Assembly: GCA_024500155.1 (NCBI GenBank)
Contig: CM044874.1
Coordinates: forward strand, 71,099,795-71,163,794
Length of the DNA stretch: 64,000 nt
Reading direction: 5' to 3'
DNA from: Chenopodium formosanum
Taxonomy: Eukaryota > Streptophyta > Magnoliopsida > Caryophyllales > Amaranthaceae
A model generated the notes under the pieces. That model was not told where the DNA came from. It did no database searches and was given only the letters and a program-made list of their open reading frames with translations. The position numbers and the translations under genes are program-made. Every line of letters begins with the position of its first letter. Position 1 is the first letter of the stretch. Positions 48,788 to 60,980 of the stretch are shown piece after piece.

Positions 48788-49534
48788 TGTAGGAGTTTAT
48801 AGGTACTACGCAGCGGAAAAACATGAATCATATTCAATCAAGTACCAATCCCAAGATCACATGCATAACACACAAGACACATAATCATACCTTTGACGCG
48901 TGAATTCCACGAAGCTATTCGACAAGCAAATCAGGGAGAGAATAGAGCCCCAAGCGTTGCTCCTCTACTTAGTCCACGAGATTTGAACGAGCCGTCCACC
49001 AATACTAGATTGGTCGAGTGATTGAGGAGAACCGCGATCACCACCTTTATGGACAACCGACCACCGCACGAACCACCACCACCGCGACACACCACCGGCG
49101 CCTAGGAGGAGGAGAGAGCCGTGAGAGAGAGAGGACTTTGAGAGGGTTGGGTTTCGTGTTTGCTAATTAGGGTTTGATCACACTGATCAGTTAATTGCTT
49201 ACTTGCTGCAAACCTAGGCACCTAGTCTATTTATAATCTCATTATAATTAGACTAGGGCACGAAGCCCAAAACTTCCTTGTCCACTCCATATGGCCGGCC
49301 ACCTAGAGAGATGAGGCTCGTGATGGGCCTCGTCCTCTAATGCTTGATCTAGCCCCTTTGTGTGACCTTATAGGATCCGTCCAATTGGGCTTTAGCCTAT
49401 TTTACTAGTCCAAAGATCGTTAGTACCTCTAGCTATGGCAAAACGACGACCCAAATGTACAAACTTAATTATCTCCATAATTTGATCCATTTATATATCT
49501 AGTAATTGCACACGACGAAGACATAACTCCTTCA
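48788..49534 (-). repeat. Left LTR (3' LTR of the minus-strand copia element)
   Basis: Starts TGTAGGAGTT and ends AACTCCTTCA on the plus strand, giving TG..CA ends with imperfect inverted termini. Homologous along its full length to 56278-57024. Confidence 0.95.
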
Positions 49535-50715
49535 ATCTCCCACTAGTCTGAGACAAGGGTGCAATATTCAAATTCCTTAAGTCAATATATGTGTCGATTT
49601 GATAATATGATTGCATCACATGTCGAGATCATATTAATCTACAAATCGTTTCTTGAAATCTGAGTTAGAATTACAAAACCAAATGATTACTGTGTAATGC
49701 ATTTGAACGCGGCCACGTATTTTCTGAATTCTCCCTCTTCAAGCGACCATGACACATTTCCTAATTTAATAGGTAGACTCTATCCAATCTTGTGGTAACA
49801 CGACTCCCACTCAACTTCTGAAGTAACCGGGAAACACCCTTTATAATCTCCAGTTACGGCTAGACGTTTAAGTATACCACAGTCACAACATCCATTGAAT
49901 GAAATCAATGTTCCACTCATGTCAAAGGAATCCACTAATATATACGAAAGCTCTATACTTGAACTTCAAAGTAGGTCAATAGTTCGATCATGCATCATTC
50001 ATGCATATCCAAGTGATTGACCGAGCATCACTATGCCCCTATAGCCCATGAAACTGCGCTATCCAATCAATCTTACATGCTAGTTCTTTTATTGAAATCA
50101 TTTATGTCCACTTTAATGATCTTGAACTAGGAACTTTAAATAATATATGAATTTTGTTCACCTGTGGGGTTTCAATTCACCAGGTCATCAACCTGATGAG
50201 CCCATCAATTCATAATTATTTTGGACATTTTATTTAATTTCCAAAACCATAATTAAATAAGAGAAATAATAATTTCTATTTTAAACATAATTCTGCAAAT
50301 TGATGCATTTCTCATGTAATATGTTTTCTCAAAACATATACAACTTAAATTACACAACTTGCTTCAATCCTGGACTTTAATATGACTCTCATACCTTAGT
50401 CCATGGAAGGGGTTTAGTGATTTCTCACTCATAATAAAACTTTGCAGAACACGACCTTCCGCTAGTCAATGATCTCTTAATTGAGGTGATATCTTATATC
50501 CTTTTGTTTGGATTTGTGATGTGACTCTGGCTCCTTTGTTCTTGGGCAAAGGTGACCTGTTAGTCACATGACATTCTAATCCGAACTTCCTCTCTAACTA
50601 TCTTACTATAGTTCAATACACATATTCTGACATTGAGTATGCAACAGTGCTCTGTTTTTTAACTCTTCAAGCTCACTGTCCTTTTCCATCCAGACACAAA
50701 TATGCATTTAGATCA

Positions 50716-51133
50716 CTATCTAGAACCATCTTGCCTGTTTGGAAAACTTGCATTCGTGTAACCTTTTGACAACTTGCTTAAATTACCATTTAAAACAATA
50801 GCTAGAAGAATTTCTTTAGTGCTTCTCAAGTACTCAAGGATTTGTTCTTGGTAATTCTCCGTATGCTCATTCTGAATTTGCTTGAAACCTGCTACATATG
50901 CACAAATCACATGCAACATCTTGCTTTGTACATTTCATGGCACATGTAATGGATCCTTTTGTAGAAGCATAAGGTACATTATCCATACAACTCAACTCTA
51001 TTAGCTTTTGAAGGCACTGAGTCTTAATGAGTGTAATACCATGAAACATGGGAAGATATCCTATCTTAGAGTCTTGCTTCATGAACTTGTCAAGATCCTT
51101 ATCAACATAAGTCTCTCGATTCATTCCAATCAT
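50716..51133 (-). pseudogene. Copia reverse transcriptase/RNase H remnant
   Basis: Two minus-strand frames: one (51133-50867) has KQDSKIGYLPMFHGI, PYASTKGSITCAM and CTKQDVA, the stretch after the copia RT core; the next (50919-50716) has ILEYLRSTKE and KGYTNASF, the start of copia RNase H. A frameshift separates them. The catalytic YVDDM region is not found. Confidence 0.75.
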
Positions 51134-53313
51134 TCTTCAAGATTCAATTCATGGATTTAATTCCCAATATGTACTCAACATCTCCTAAGTCTCTCATATA
51201 GAAACAATCTTTCTAACCACTGCTTGACTTATTCAAGCATTGATGTATCATTTCATATGAACTGTATGTCAACTACATACTAGATTAAGAAGATCAATTG
51301 CTCCCACTAAACTTCTTGTCTTTACAAGATTCCTTTGTTCTACTAAGGAAATCAAACTGTTTGATTTCCTAATCAAAACGAATGGTTCAACTCCTTAATG
51401 CTTACTTCAATCCATAAATGAATTTCTGAAGTTTGCAAAACTTTCTAGGAATTTCTGGATTTCAAAACTCTTAGGATGTATCATATACATTCTCACCATC
51501 AAGAACATTTCATGAAAGTGATTTTGATATCCATTACTAGAATAATCCGAATAGGCTTACCCAACTAATAGGTTTGACCCTATTTGTAAGACTATTATGT
51601 ACTAACACATTTTTACAAACATGGAGTCCATACTGGATTTCATGGTTTTAAGCCATTTCCTGAGTTGGAATTTATCCAAAGCTTGCTTGTAGGCCATGGA
51701 TTCTAACCATTCCAATAGGAAAATTTTAGAATCCACCTTTTCTCAGAATTTCAACAAACTGTTTGTTTTGATCCCAAGTAACCTACGATAGGTATGAGCG
51801 ACAATAGAATTATTCTCTTCAACTCTTTGAAGTCTTTCATTCTAGTGGGACGATAGAAGCCTTACTAGTGGAATTAGCTTGCTTCGACACATGGTTTATC
51901 GAATTAGCTGATTTCATGTGCCTTCGTCTCTGATGTAGTGTTATCCACATCCATTTGTTGCTCGTCTCGAATCTCATCGAGATCTAAATTTACTCCCACT
52001 TGGCTTTGTAGGAAGACATTCTTTCTATAAAGACACTATCGCGAGCAACAAACACTTTGTTTCTACGCGATTGTAGGAATAATACCTCTTAGTTTCCATG
52101 AGAAAAATCCATGAAGAACTACTTTTCTGATTCAGGGTGTATCTTGGTAAACATTTTGCTTTGATTTCATAACCCTTAATCCTGTTTAGAAAAGATAGCT
52201 TTTGGAACATTTCCAAATCATAACTCTTATGACATCTTTTCTACTGCTTTGGTTAAGTTTCTTGTTTAGTTTATCGCAATTGTTGTTGTTCTAATGCATA
52301 TCCTCAAAACGATATTTGTAAATCATTAAATCTTGGATCGAACAATGGCAAGCAAAGTTTAATTCATTCTTCATAAACATACAATTTAATTGTAATGTTT
52401 CTGGATTGTGAATTAATTCAACAATTCCCTTTAGATGATCATTCCTTTTGAGTTAAATATTTATCACAACAATCATATTGTGGTGTTAAATTGTTTATCT
52501 CAAACTGATTTTACATTTCATTTTTGGAATTTTGAACATTTCAATGTTTCCAAGCTTTACTTCATTAAGTAATTATCGATATATTTACTTAAATTGTTAG
52601 TAAAAGCAATGAAATAGTTAAATCTCTTTGCTAATTTTTGAACTTATTGGTTCACGTACATCATATGTATGAGTACCAAAAGGTCATTTTAGCTTCTTTT
52701 TCCCTTTCTACTAAAAGGCAACTTGGTCATTTAAACTTTTATCAAGCATGACTTCTAATTCTCAAGTGATTCATAATCATATAAGAATGAGAGTCCATCC
52801 AAAACTTTGGATGTGCAAATGGTTTATGTGACCCAATCTTACTTTGTTATAAGTAAGTGTATTTTAAATCATCTAAATTATATATTTTTGCGATTTACTT
52901 ATATCAATGTCATAAAACAAAATTAACTCATATCTAGCAAAATGAAAACAATTTATTACCTTGGTCATGGATCAACACTTGTCCAAGCCAAGTAAACCAA
53001 ATTCAGTATTCAAAACAAGAAAACCGAAATATTGTCTCATCAAAACTGGAAATTGTTCTAAAATCATGATAAACTAATCAAAATTTAAAACTATGAAGCT
53101 ATCTCTGGCCACTCAAACACTTCTAGTGAACCTTCAAGCTCCATTTCCTTGCTAGCTTCACTTATTTGCAGTTCCTGCGCAACATCACTATGTTAAGCAC
53201 TGCAACTTGGTATCATATACCTAAGTGAAAGTTAAAATGTTTATAACAAGAGTGTTAGGTAACTCTTACCTGCCACTTTATCCTAGTGAGGACATCCATG
53301 TTCAAGCACTGGC

Positions 53314-54000
53314 TTATTCTCCTTTTAGATAATCCTCTGCATGATTCTTGAGTAAATCAACTAGTTTGACTCTAGAATCTTCATCATCTTGACAAAGTTT
53401 CTCGAGGTCAAATCCATCATGTAGAGAATGCAGAATTATATCATGAACTTGATGATCTTCATATGGTCTCCCTAACATACTCATGTGGTCAAATAGTTCA
53501 ACCATCTTATCCACATGAATCTGTACTGACTGGCCTGACAAGAGTTTTCTTGAAATTATCTCGCCATTGAGTTTGTAGGTTTCAAACCTAATACTTCCAG
53601 TCTAGGAGTCGTCATTCTTGGGAACCATATTAATGATTTCCTTGACGTTTTCATCCATTTCTCCATCAACATGGGAATTCAGAATTCCATAGCAAACATC
53701 ACGTAAGCATTTGAATAAGAGATAAGGTTCATAGTTCATGAATCTTTTAGCCCAATCTTCTGGAATAGAAGACAACATCATATGCGCAATTCTCTTACAA
53801 TCTGAAACATTTATCAAATGCTTCTCAAGAGTCATGCTTGGACTAAATCTGCCCTCGATTGGTAAGTCTAAACGAAATTCAAGATTTTCGTTCCTTAGAA
53901 CACTTCTAAGTTCGCTTTCCCAATCATTGAAGTTGAGAAAGTTAAGCCTTGTTATCATCGTTGGAGGTAAAGAATTGTCATCATTGTTACGGCTACCCAT
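53314..54000 (-). pseudogene. Copia gag remnant with in-frame stop
   Basis: A 132-codon frame (54000-53602) ends at a TAG, and the same frame continues in gag-like sequence (RFETYKLNGE, then QIHVDKMVELFDHMSMLG and HDIILHSLHDGF) to 53314. The second part matches the UBN2-type gag of copia elements. No zinc knuckle follows. The single TAG is most simply decay. Confidence 0.75.
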
Positions 54001-55494
54001 CTATGTCAAAATAAGGCAAAGTTTAATAATTATGTTTAATTTAAAAATAAAGTACCATAAACGCATTCATTTGGTAACTTTAAAACACTTTATTCAATAA
54101 TTAATTGATCCCAATTGAATTTAAGTGATTCCAAGATCCTTTATTTGTGCAATAATTGACCGGACTGAGGCCCTACCATCAACCATTACATTTTCAAGGT
54201 GAGTAAACTCTTTACTGATTACAACTCTTGTAACTCTTGGTTGAATAATTAATCATCACATGCTTAATTATTACCCTTAGCTTCAAGGTTCTAAACTCTT
54301 TAGGTAACCTTGTTGAGTACAACCAATTAAAAGTGTAAAACGTGATTTACCCCCACTCCCCTAAGATATAATATGACACTCAGCTGAGGCATGACCCATC
54401 ATAAAATATCAAAGGTTTCATCGGGTTTTTAATTGGAAAAGCTATCTTAATATTACTAGGATCTAGATTTATTATGTTGTGATTATTTAATGAACTCTAG
54501 CGCATCATCAATCAACATAAATAAAATCTAACATACATAATCTACTAATGCAATAAATCATGACATAGTATGGCCCCTTAGTCCTAAAAAAACTAGAAAT
54601 GAAAAAGCTCCCACTTGAATCATCATGGATCTCCATCCACCTTGCTCCTTTAGGCCTTCACTTCATGGGCTTCTTTGGACTAACACTATTTAAATAACTA
54701 TTCTATTTACTTTAAATAAAAGTTACAAAAATACTTAACGGTACGCAGACCGTATTTAGATTACAAAAATACATCACGATGCGCAGATCGTATTTAAGAA
54801 TCTATGGGCCATACTAGTCTATATATAGCAACATAATATCATATATTATAAAAGTGTCATATAATAAATCACTCAACATGCTTGTCTAAAATACAACATC
54901 GAATGTTCATAATAAAGTCAACGCATTTCCTAAAATATCTTATATTTTAATCATAACTAGATAATATCATATATTATTCATGACCGTTTATTAAATATCA
55001 TATATTTAATTTAGTCATGAGATAGAATCAAATCATATTTTAATCTAGAAAGATAAATCATATTTAACCTTTCATGATTATCCTAACAAATTTAGGAAAT
55101 TCTATCCTAATTATTAGCCAATCAAATAATTTTAAAATCAATTATATCCTAATCTAATTATGGGATAATCACATTATTTAAATCAATTATTATCCTTTTG
55201 GAATATGCTCAGAATATCCTAGTCAATCTTATCCAAAATTAACCACTTTAATTAGGATAATTACCAATTTAACAACTTTAAATATGGATAATATCAAATA
55301 TAACAACTCTTGAATATTTGATTTTATCCTAAAATAAAATATTTTATCCAAATAAAACCAACTTTATCTTTTTAAAATAAAAGATCATATTTTCAAAATA
55401 TTTTATCTTATCCAAAATAAAACTGATTTTATCCCAAAATAATTCATAATTATCTTGAAATAATTTTTAAAATAAGATAATTTTTTTTTTTTTT

Positions 55495-55740
55495 TGAAAA
55501 ACTGCAAACCACCACCGCCGGCCACCGTGGTTGGCTAGCCAAAGCTAGCCACGGTGGCTGGCTGCCTTTACAGCAGCGGGCAGCTGCTCTGGCAGCCGTG
55601 GCAGCAGCTGTGCAACGCTTGCACGCTGCTGCCCACAGCCACCGCAGACCGCTTGCCCTCCCTCCCTCCCTCTCGGACTGCCACCCCGGTCGGCAGTCAC
55701 CGTGGCTGCGCCACCCAGCCGCGGTTGCCGACCACTTAAA
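55495..55740. other. GC-rich island with strong hairpin in the copia 5' leader
   Basis: About 240 bp of high-GC sequence bounded by T tracts (55482-55495 and 55745-55757) in otherwise very AT-rich DNA. It starts with a near-perfect stem: CCACCGTGG..GGCTAGC pairs with GCTAGCCACGGTGG at about 55522-55557. By element orientation it lies between the primer-binding site and gag. Its plus-strand frame (55554-55739) runs antisense and is not a credible gene. Confidence 0.6.
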
Positions 55741-56259
55741 ACAATTTTTTTTTTTTTGAGTTTTAATTTAATTAAAATAACACTTATTAAAATTAAATTA
55801 AATCAGTCCAAAAGATTAAAATTAAATCACATTTAACTTTTAAAATTAGGGTTCTTCATAAAGTTAATCTCAATTTAATTCTAACTTTTAAAATTAAATT
55901 GATGATCATACACAAAACACTTTAAATGCATAAATCAATCGATTAAAATTATGAATCATAAAATAAATCGAATTAAATCAAAATCAAGCACAAAAAATCA
56001 TATTTTAGGGCTAAAATTTTCGAAAAATTCGAAATTTAGGGTGAGGGGGTTCGAAATTTCGAACAATTTAGGGCTTTAATTCGGTTTCTTCATGGCTATT
56101 TTGAGCATAATTAAATCACATTTAATCAATTCCAAAAGTTTAATCACATTAAATATAATAATTGAACCATAATTAAATTAATTTCTCCCTCTTAATTGAT
56201 TATAAAATTAACGTGGACATCAAATAATCGTATAATTATGATCTAGCGCGTTCATGCAA

Positions 56260-56277
56260 GAGGCTAACTGATACCAC
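56260..56277 (-). other. Copia primer-binding site
   Basis: Directly internal to the right LTR the minus strand reads G followed by TGGTATCAG, complementary to the 3' end of initiator tRNA-Met. This fixes the element's orientation as minus. Confidence 0.8.
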
Positions 56278-57024
56278 TGTAGGAGTTTATAGGTACTACG
56301 TAGCGGAAAAACATGAATCATATTCAATCAAGTACCAATCCCAAGATCACATGCATAACACACAAGACACATAATCATACCTTTGACGCGTGAATTCCAC
56401 GAAGCTATTCGACAGGAAAATCAGGGAGAGAATAGAGCCCCAAGCGTTGCTCCTCTACTTAGTCCACGAGATTCGAACGAGCCGTCCACCAATACTAGAT
56501 TGGTCGAGTGATTGAGGAGAACCGCGATCACCACCTTTATGGACAACCGACCACCGCACGAACCACCACCACCGCGACACACCACCGGCGCCTAGGAGGA
56601 AGAGAGAGCCGTGAGAGAGAGAGGACTTTGAGAGGGTTGGGTTTCGTGTTTGCTAATTAGGGTTTGATCACACTGATCAGTTAATTGCTTACTTGCTGCA
56701 AACCTAGGCACCTAGTCTATTTATAATCTCATTATAATTAGACTAGGGCACGAAGCCCAAAACTTCCTTGTCCACTCCATATGGCCGGCCACCTAGAGAG
56801 ATGAGGCCCGTGATGGGCCTCGTCCTCTAATGCTCGATCTAGCCTCTTTGTGTGTCCTTATAGGATCCGTCTAATTGGGCTTTGGCCTATTTTACTAGTC
56901 CAAATATCGTTAGTACCTCTAGCTATGGCAAAAAGACGACCCAAATGTACGAACTTAATTATCTCCATAATTTGATCCATTTATATATCTAGTAATTGCA
57001 CACGACGAAGACATAACTCCTTCA
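56278..57024 (-). repeat. Right LTR (5' LTR of the minus-strand copia element)
   Basis: Same length as the left LTR, with about 14 substitutions by eye and no length changes. Promoter activity for the element would start here on the minus strand. Confidence 0.95.
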
Positions 57025-57029
57025 CTATC

Positions 57030-57975
57030 TTTCCACATTGAAAGCAAATCATACGTAGCCCTTCGTATTGGATCTTCCAAATTTTGCCTTTCAGCCAGAA
57101 TTTTGATAACAACGGTTTAGACAAATCCAATTCAATACTTAGCCGAATGAATTGGCCTCTTTGCGCCATTGCTGTGTTATTATCGATTCTAATAACTTTA
57201 CCTATCTTATTCCCAATTTTCTGTAAGAACTCCTTGTCAAAGTATTCAACAGATAAGTTAAGAATTCGAACCCAAGCCGTAAGAAACCGCATTGGTGCAT
57301 CATCCGGAATGAAATTTGGTACCCACTTCCGAATAGTAAGATAGTTGTCATCTAGCATCCATGGCCCTTGTGTGATAACATGATTGTAATCACCAATACT
57401 TGAGAAACGAGCAATGAAATAATCATGTCCTATATCAGTCAACATTAGTCCTCCCTTCAATTCCCATTTGCGTTTTAGCCGCTTCATTAGTGACATATAC
57501 CCAATCTTGCCATTGAACATTTTGATAATCAGTGTGTGTTTCCAAGGCTGCCTTATCTCTTCTTCTCCTCCTTTGACAAGAGAATTATAGGGCATTTTGG
57601 GTCTTCCACTATTTCGTCCGGAGGTTCATCATCATCCGAAACTTCATCATCCTCACCAACTATTACCTGAGCACCTTGAATATATTCATGGCTATCAGTG
57701 GCTACCATGTCTCTGAAGGATGTTATTTGGACTTGTTTTGGAGGGATAGGACTACCTCCATTCATCATTGGCAATTTAACTCCAGGATTAATTTCAGAAT
57801 TATGATTCTCCTCATTATTTTTGGAGAATATAATATGATTGATTTTTCTTTTTGGTTTTTTGGTGAATCGAATTGTTTGATCTTGTGTTTCTATAGGGGT
57901 TTTCTGGTTCAGAACAGGTTCTTTCACCAAAATAGGTTTTGCAGTGAGCATTTGGTTGAGAGCGTTTTCATTCAT
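57030..57975 (-). pseudogene. LINE ORF1, N-terminal part (DUF4283 domain), frameshifted
   Basis: From the ATG at 57975 the frame runs through an acidic stretch (GEDDEVSDDDEPPDE) to KCPIILLSKEEKKR and stops at 57553. The conserved DUF4283 domain continues in another frame from about 57560 (RQPWKHTLIIKMFNGKIGY, FIARFSSIGDYNHVITQGPWMLDDNYLTI, WVRILNLSVEYFD, FIRLSIELDLSKPLL), ending in the CFQCGK half zinc knuckle at the copia insertion point. The shift lies in a GA-rich run at about 57550-57575. Confidence 0.85.
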
Positions 57976-57996
57976 TTTTAGTACAGAAAATACAAG

Positions 57997-58169
57997 TTTA
58001 TAACTTCATAAACAAAATCGGTTTATCTAATGGTATAATTGTCTATATGTGCATTTAATAATGGGTAACTTTGAAATATCAAGCAAGAAAAAGTTAAACG
58101 TTGTCAACTTAAAGGCGTCAAAGGAGGTTGGGTGATGAACGAGTTTCGATGGAGAAATTGTATGGGGAG
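57997..58169. other. Host DNA between the LINE and the solo LTR
   Basis: Short unique-looking stretch. Before the LINE insertion it was adjacent to 43617 and may hold distal PORR promoter sequence. Confidence 0.3.
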
Positions 58170-58174
58170 GTACC

Positions 58175-58262
58175 TGTAACACCCCAATTTTCTAGTAAGT
58201 ATAAACTTTAAATTTATGATTTTTTTTCAAATATATATATTAATAATTTTTTCTATTTTCGG

Positions 58263-58294
<32 letters not shown>

Positions 58295-60133
58295 AACTGA
58301 TTTTTGATCTTTACGGAAACAAATTTTGAAAACTGATAAAATAATTAAGTTGAAGCTTATCTTTTCAATAGAATTTGCAACAAACCCAATTAGAATTGAG
58401 TCTTATCTTATGAATATTCTAGAAAAATTCAACCTAAGCTTTCTAATATATATATACACCAAAATCCTAAAGCTAATACTACACTCATCTCTCCCGATTA
58501 ATCCCTCGTCGGTAAGCCATGGTTCCTTAATTTGATACACTAATCATTAAACTTTTTCATTATTGCAAGTCTTACCCACTCAATCTTTTTGTAAACTTTT
58601 TGTAATTAACGAACTAAGATTTCATCAAAGAGTAGAGGTGATTTTCTTTCTGCCAAAAGTAAACACCACCATTGATTTTTTTAAGAGAGTTTAGAGTTGG
58701 TGCATGCGTAGGAATTGCAGAGTTGGGGGAAGATGTGATAGTGGATCACTACTACCTATTACTTTTTACCTCTAATTTTCTCACCAAACATAAACTATAG
58801 GAATTTGTTTGTTTTTCTTTCTGTACTATTACTAACTTCGTATTAGATAATTAACTATACGAGTCAGACTAATTTAGTTCTATCATCTATTTATTTATAG
58901 ACGGAGGCTACTAGGTGACCGTTCCGGAGGATAATTACCTTGAGTTTTTACGCACGATCAAGGTAATTTTCAATGTCCATCATCTTTAGAATCCCGTTAG
59001 GAAATTATTTTGAAATATTATGTGTCAAATACGTGCTTATGTATTTATATGTGATGAGTGTGTTATCGTATGTTATTACGGAATCATATATTATATATGA
59101 GTTTTCTATTTTGTGTACTAGTATATGTAATTTCGAAAAAAAAATAATATGATTATTGTTATCGTATGAGTTTTTTTTTTAAAAATATAATCTTGGGTAT
59201 TGGATGATTGATTATACGTGATTGATGGTCTATGTATCATGTAGGATGACTATGGTTTAATAACACTGAAATTGAAGTATTTTTTCTTGAAATTAAATTG
59301 AGTTGTGCAATACTAGGGTACAGTGTAATTGGATGATATAATCTAATAAAATGTACAGTGGAATTTAATTTAAGAAGGGAAATGAAACCCGAAAGGGTGA
59401 AGAACAGGTTGCCCACTAGTAGTGATGGTTGCTACTAGTTGGTCTAAAATATTGTATATTGATGTTAGTCTTCCTCCTAATCACTGGGTATTAGTGCGTG
59501 AGGGGTGTGCACACTAGGGACATTCTGTTTTATTTTATGGCCAATTGGGGTGACTCGCGACCCTCTGTAAAGTAGGTGGTGACAGGGACTAGTCCCGGCT
59601 TACTGGCGTTCTCTTTCCCTTTCTTAAATAAAGTAATAATATGTTATGTGACTATTTGAACTTGGTTGAGTATTAAAATATTTATGAGACTATATTATGT
59701 ATAAACTGTTTTAAACTAAAATTTATTTATTTTACGGGATGGAGTTGGAATTACTCAGTTTATCTAATTTTTGGGAGTCTTCTCTCTTTTCTTGTTTCTG
59801 ATTTATTTTGCAGGTTGGTAGAAAGGGTACTCGGTTACGTGTGAGGAGACGTTAGAATAATCACGTAGCTAAGACAATTTAGTTTATCCCCGAATTTAAT
59901 TATTTCTTCGCAGTTATTGGCTTCAAATAATTGCAGTTTGATGTAATGACTATTTTATTTTGCCACAACTTAAACCACTTAGTTATTTTAAACATTATGT
60001 TATTTTTGCTTTGCATTTATTTTCTACGGAAAATAAGTGTAGCAGTAACACTTCCAGAGTTCGATGGTTGGGTTTTTGAAAGTTAAAGGTTACTCTTATT
60101 GTTTTTAAAGACTCGAATTTTGGGGGTGTTACA
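58175..60133. mobile_element. Solo LTR, 1959 bp
   Basis: Begins TGTAACACCCCAATTTT and ends GGGGGTGTTACA, with perfect inverted termini of at least 10 bp. Flanked by the 5-bp duplication GTACC (58170-58174 and 60134-60138). No second LTR or internal domain is adjacent, so it is a solo LTR left by recombination. TGTAACACCC ends are common in plant Ty3/gypsy chromovirus LTRs; that assignment is inference. An A tract lies at about 58268-58293. No gene inside. Confidence 0.85.
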
Positions 60134-60353
60134 GTACCGATATCAGCAGAATATATGTTGGCATCAACCCTTTAATAGATTAAATAGGTGTGAGTTAAAT
60201 GCCATTATGATCATATCTGCATATCTGCATAACGGCTGGTCACCAAGCAACACCTGGCGTCGACTAGCCAACACTTGACATGATTGCAACTTGCATGGCA
60301 TGCAGCCACGTGACAGTTGAAATCACTATAAATAGATAGGTTTGTCCCATATT

Positions 60354-60386
<33 letters not shown>

Positions 60387-60805
60387 TGATATCATCTTAT
60401 CTTCTTCCCAAACACTTTCTAACTTTGTCATCGGAGTAGTTATCTCCGAATCCTCCTCGGAGTTAGCTAATCCTTATTTCCTATGTAGGTGCTTAAATGG
60501 ACGATAGGATCTTCACAGATCCCGGATGCGGGTTGTCGGATCACATCCGAAACAATTTATTAGCACTAGAAGGAGGGAAGGTATCGATATTAGCATAATA
60601 TATGCCGGTATCAACCCTTTTATAAATTGAACGGGTGTAGGCTAAATGTCATAATGATCATATCTGCATAACGGTTGGTCACCAAGCAACACACGGCGTC
60701 GACCAGCCATTACTCGACATGAATGCAACTTGCATGGCATGCAGCCACTTGATAGTTGAAATCACTATAAATAAGTAGGTTTGTCCCATATTAAAGGGTA
60801 ACATT

Positions 60806-60836
<31 letters not shown>

Positions 60837-60980
60837 TGATATCATCTTTTCTTGTTCTCAAACACGTTTTGACTTTGTCATCAGAGTGGTTATCCTTAGA
60901 CCTACCTCAGGGTTAGCTAATTCTTATTTCTTGTTTAGGTGCTTGACTAAACGATAGGTTCTTCACGAATCGCGTAAAAA
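60134..60980. repeat. Two direct repeats of about 400 bp, LTR-like, 50 bp apart
   Basis: Copy 1 (about 60134-60530) and copy 2 (about 60581-60980) share GATAT.AGCA.AATATATG, ATAACGG.TGGTCACCAAGCAACAC, CTTGCATGGCATGCAGCCAC, a TATA-like CACTATAAATA, a CT-microsatellite with CTTGATATCATCTT, and ACGATAGG.TCTTCAC. The offset is about 447 bp. A TATA box followed by a CT-rich leader fits LTR promoters, so this may be a TRIM-like element or a recombined gypsy remnant. The left edge of copy 1 is cut by the solo LTR. Confidence 0.65.

Larger units (their letters stand above)
48788..57024 (-). mobile_element. Ty1/copia LTR retrotransposon, degenerate coding region, inserted in the LINE
   Basis: Two 747-bp LTRs (48788-49534 and 56278-57024) flank 6.7 kb of internal DNA. 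The target duplication CTATC is at 48783-48787 and 57025-57029. Orientation is minus: next to the right LTR lies a primer-binding site reading TGGTATCAG on the minus strand (initiator Met tRNA type), and next to the left LTR a GTGGGAGAT polypurine tract. Internal coding is decayed: a gag remnant (53314-54000), an integrase-end remnant near 52025-52110 (ETKRYYSYNRVETK) and RT/RNase H remnants near 50720-51130. The LTRs differ at about 14 sites by eye (about 98% identical). Confidence 0.92.
43630..57984 (-). mobile_element. LINE (L1-type, with RNase H), split by a copia element
   Basis: A non-LTR retrotransposon on the minus strand. Its 3' poly(A) tail shows as a T run at 43630-43646. The 12-bp target duplication AGAAAATACAAG is found at 43618-43629 and 57985-57996. 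Without the inserted LTR element it is about 6.1 kb. Order in the sense direction: ORF1 (57975 to about 47797) and ORF2 (about 47729 to 43694) with endonuclease, reverse transcriptase, zinc-binding and RNase H regions. Stops and frameshifts in both ORFs make it defective. Its 5' end lies only 9 bp before the ORF1 ATG, so it is probably slightly 5'-truncated. Confidence 0.92.

Noticed and set aside
53595..53605. Programmed stop readthrough in the copia gag
   Set aside because: The rest of the coding region is riddled with stops and frameshifts, so the TAG is most simply decay.
55554..55739. Short GC-rich plus-strand frame starting MAGCLYSSG
   Set aside because: Lies in the copia leader against the element's orientation; open only because the island is GC-rich.
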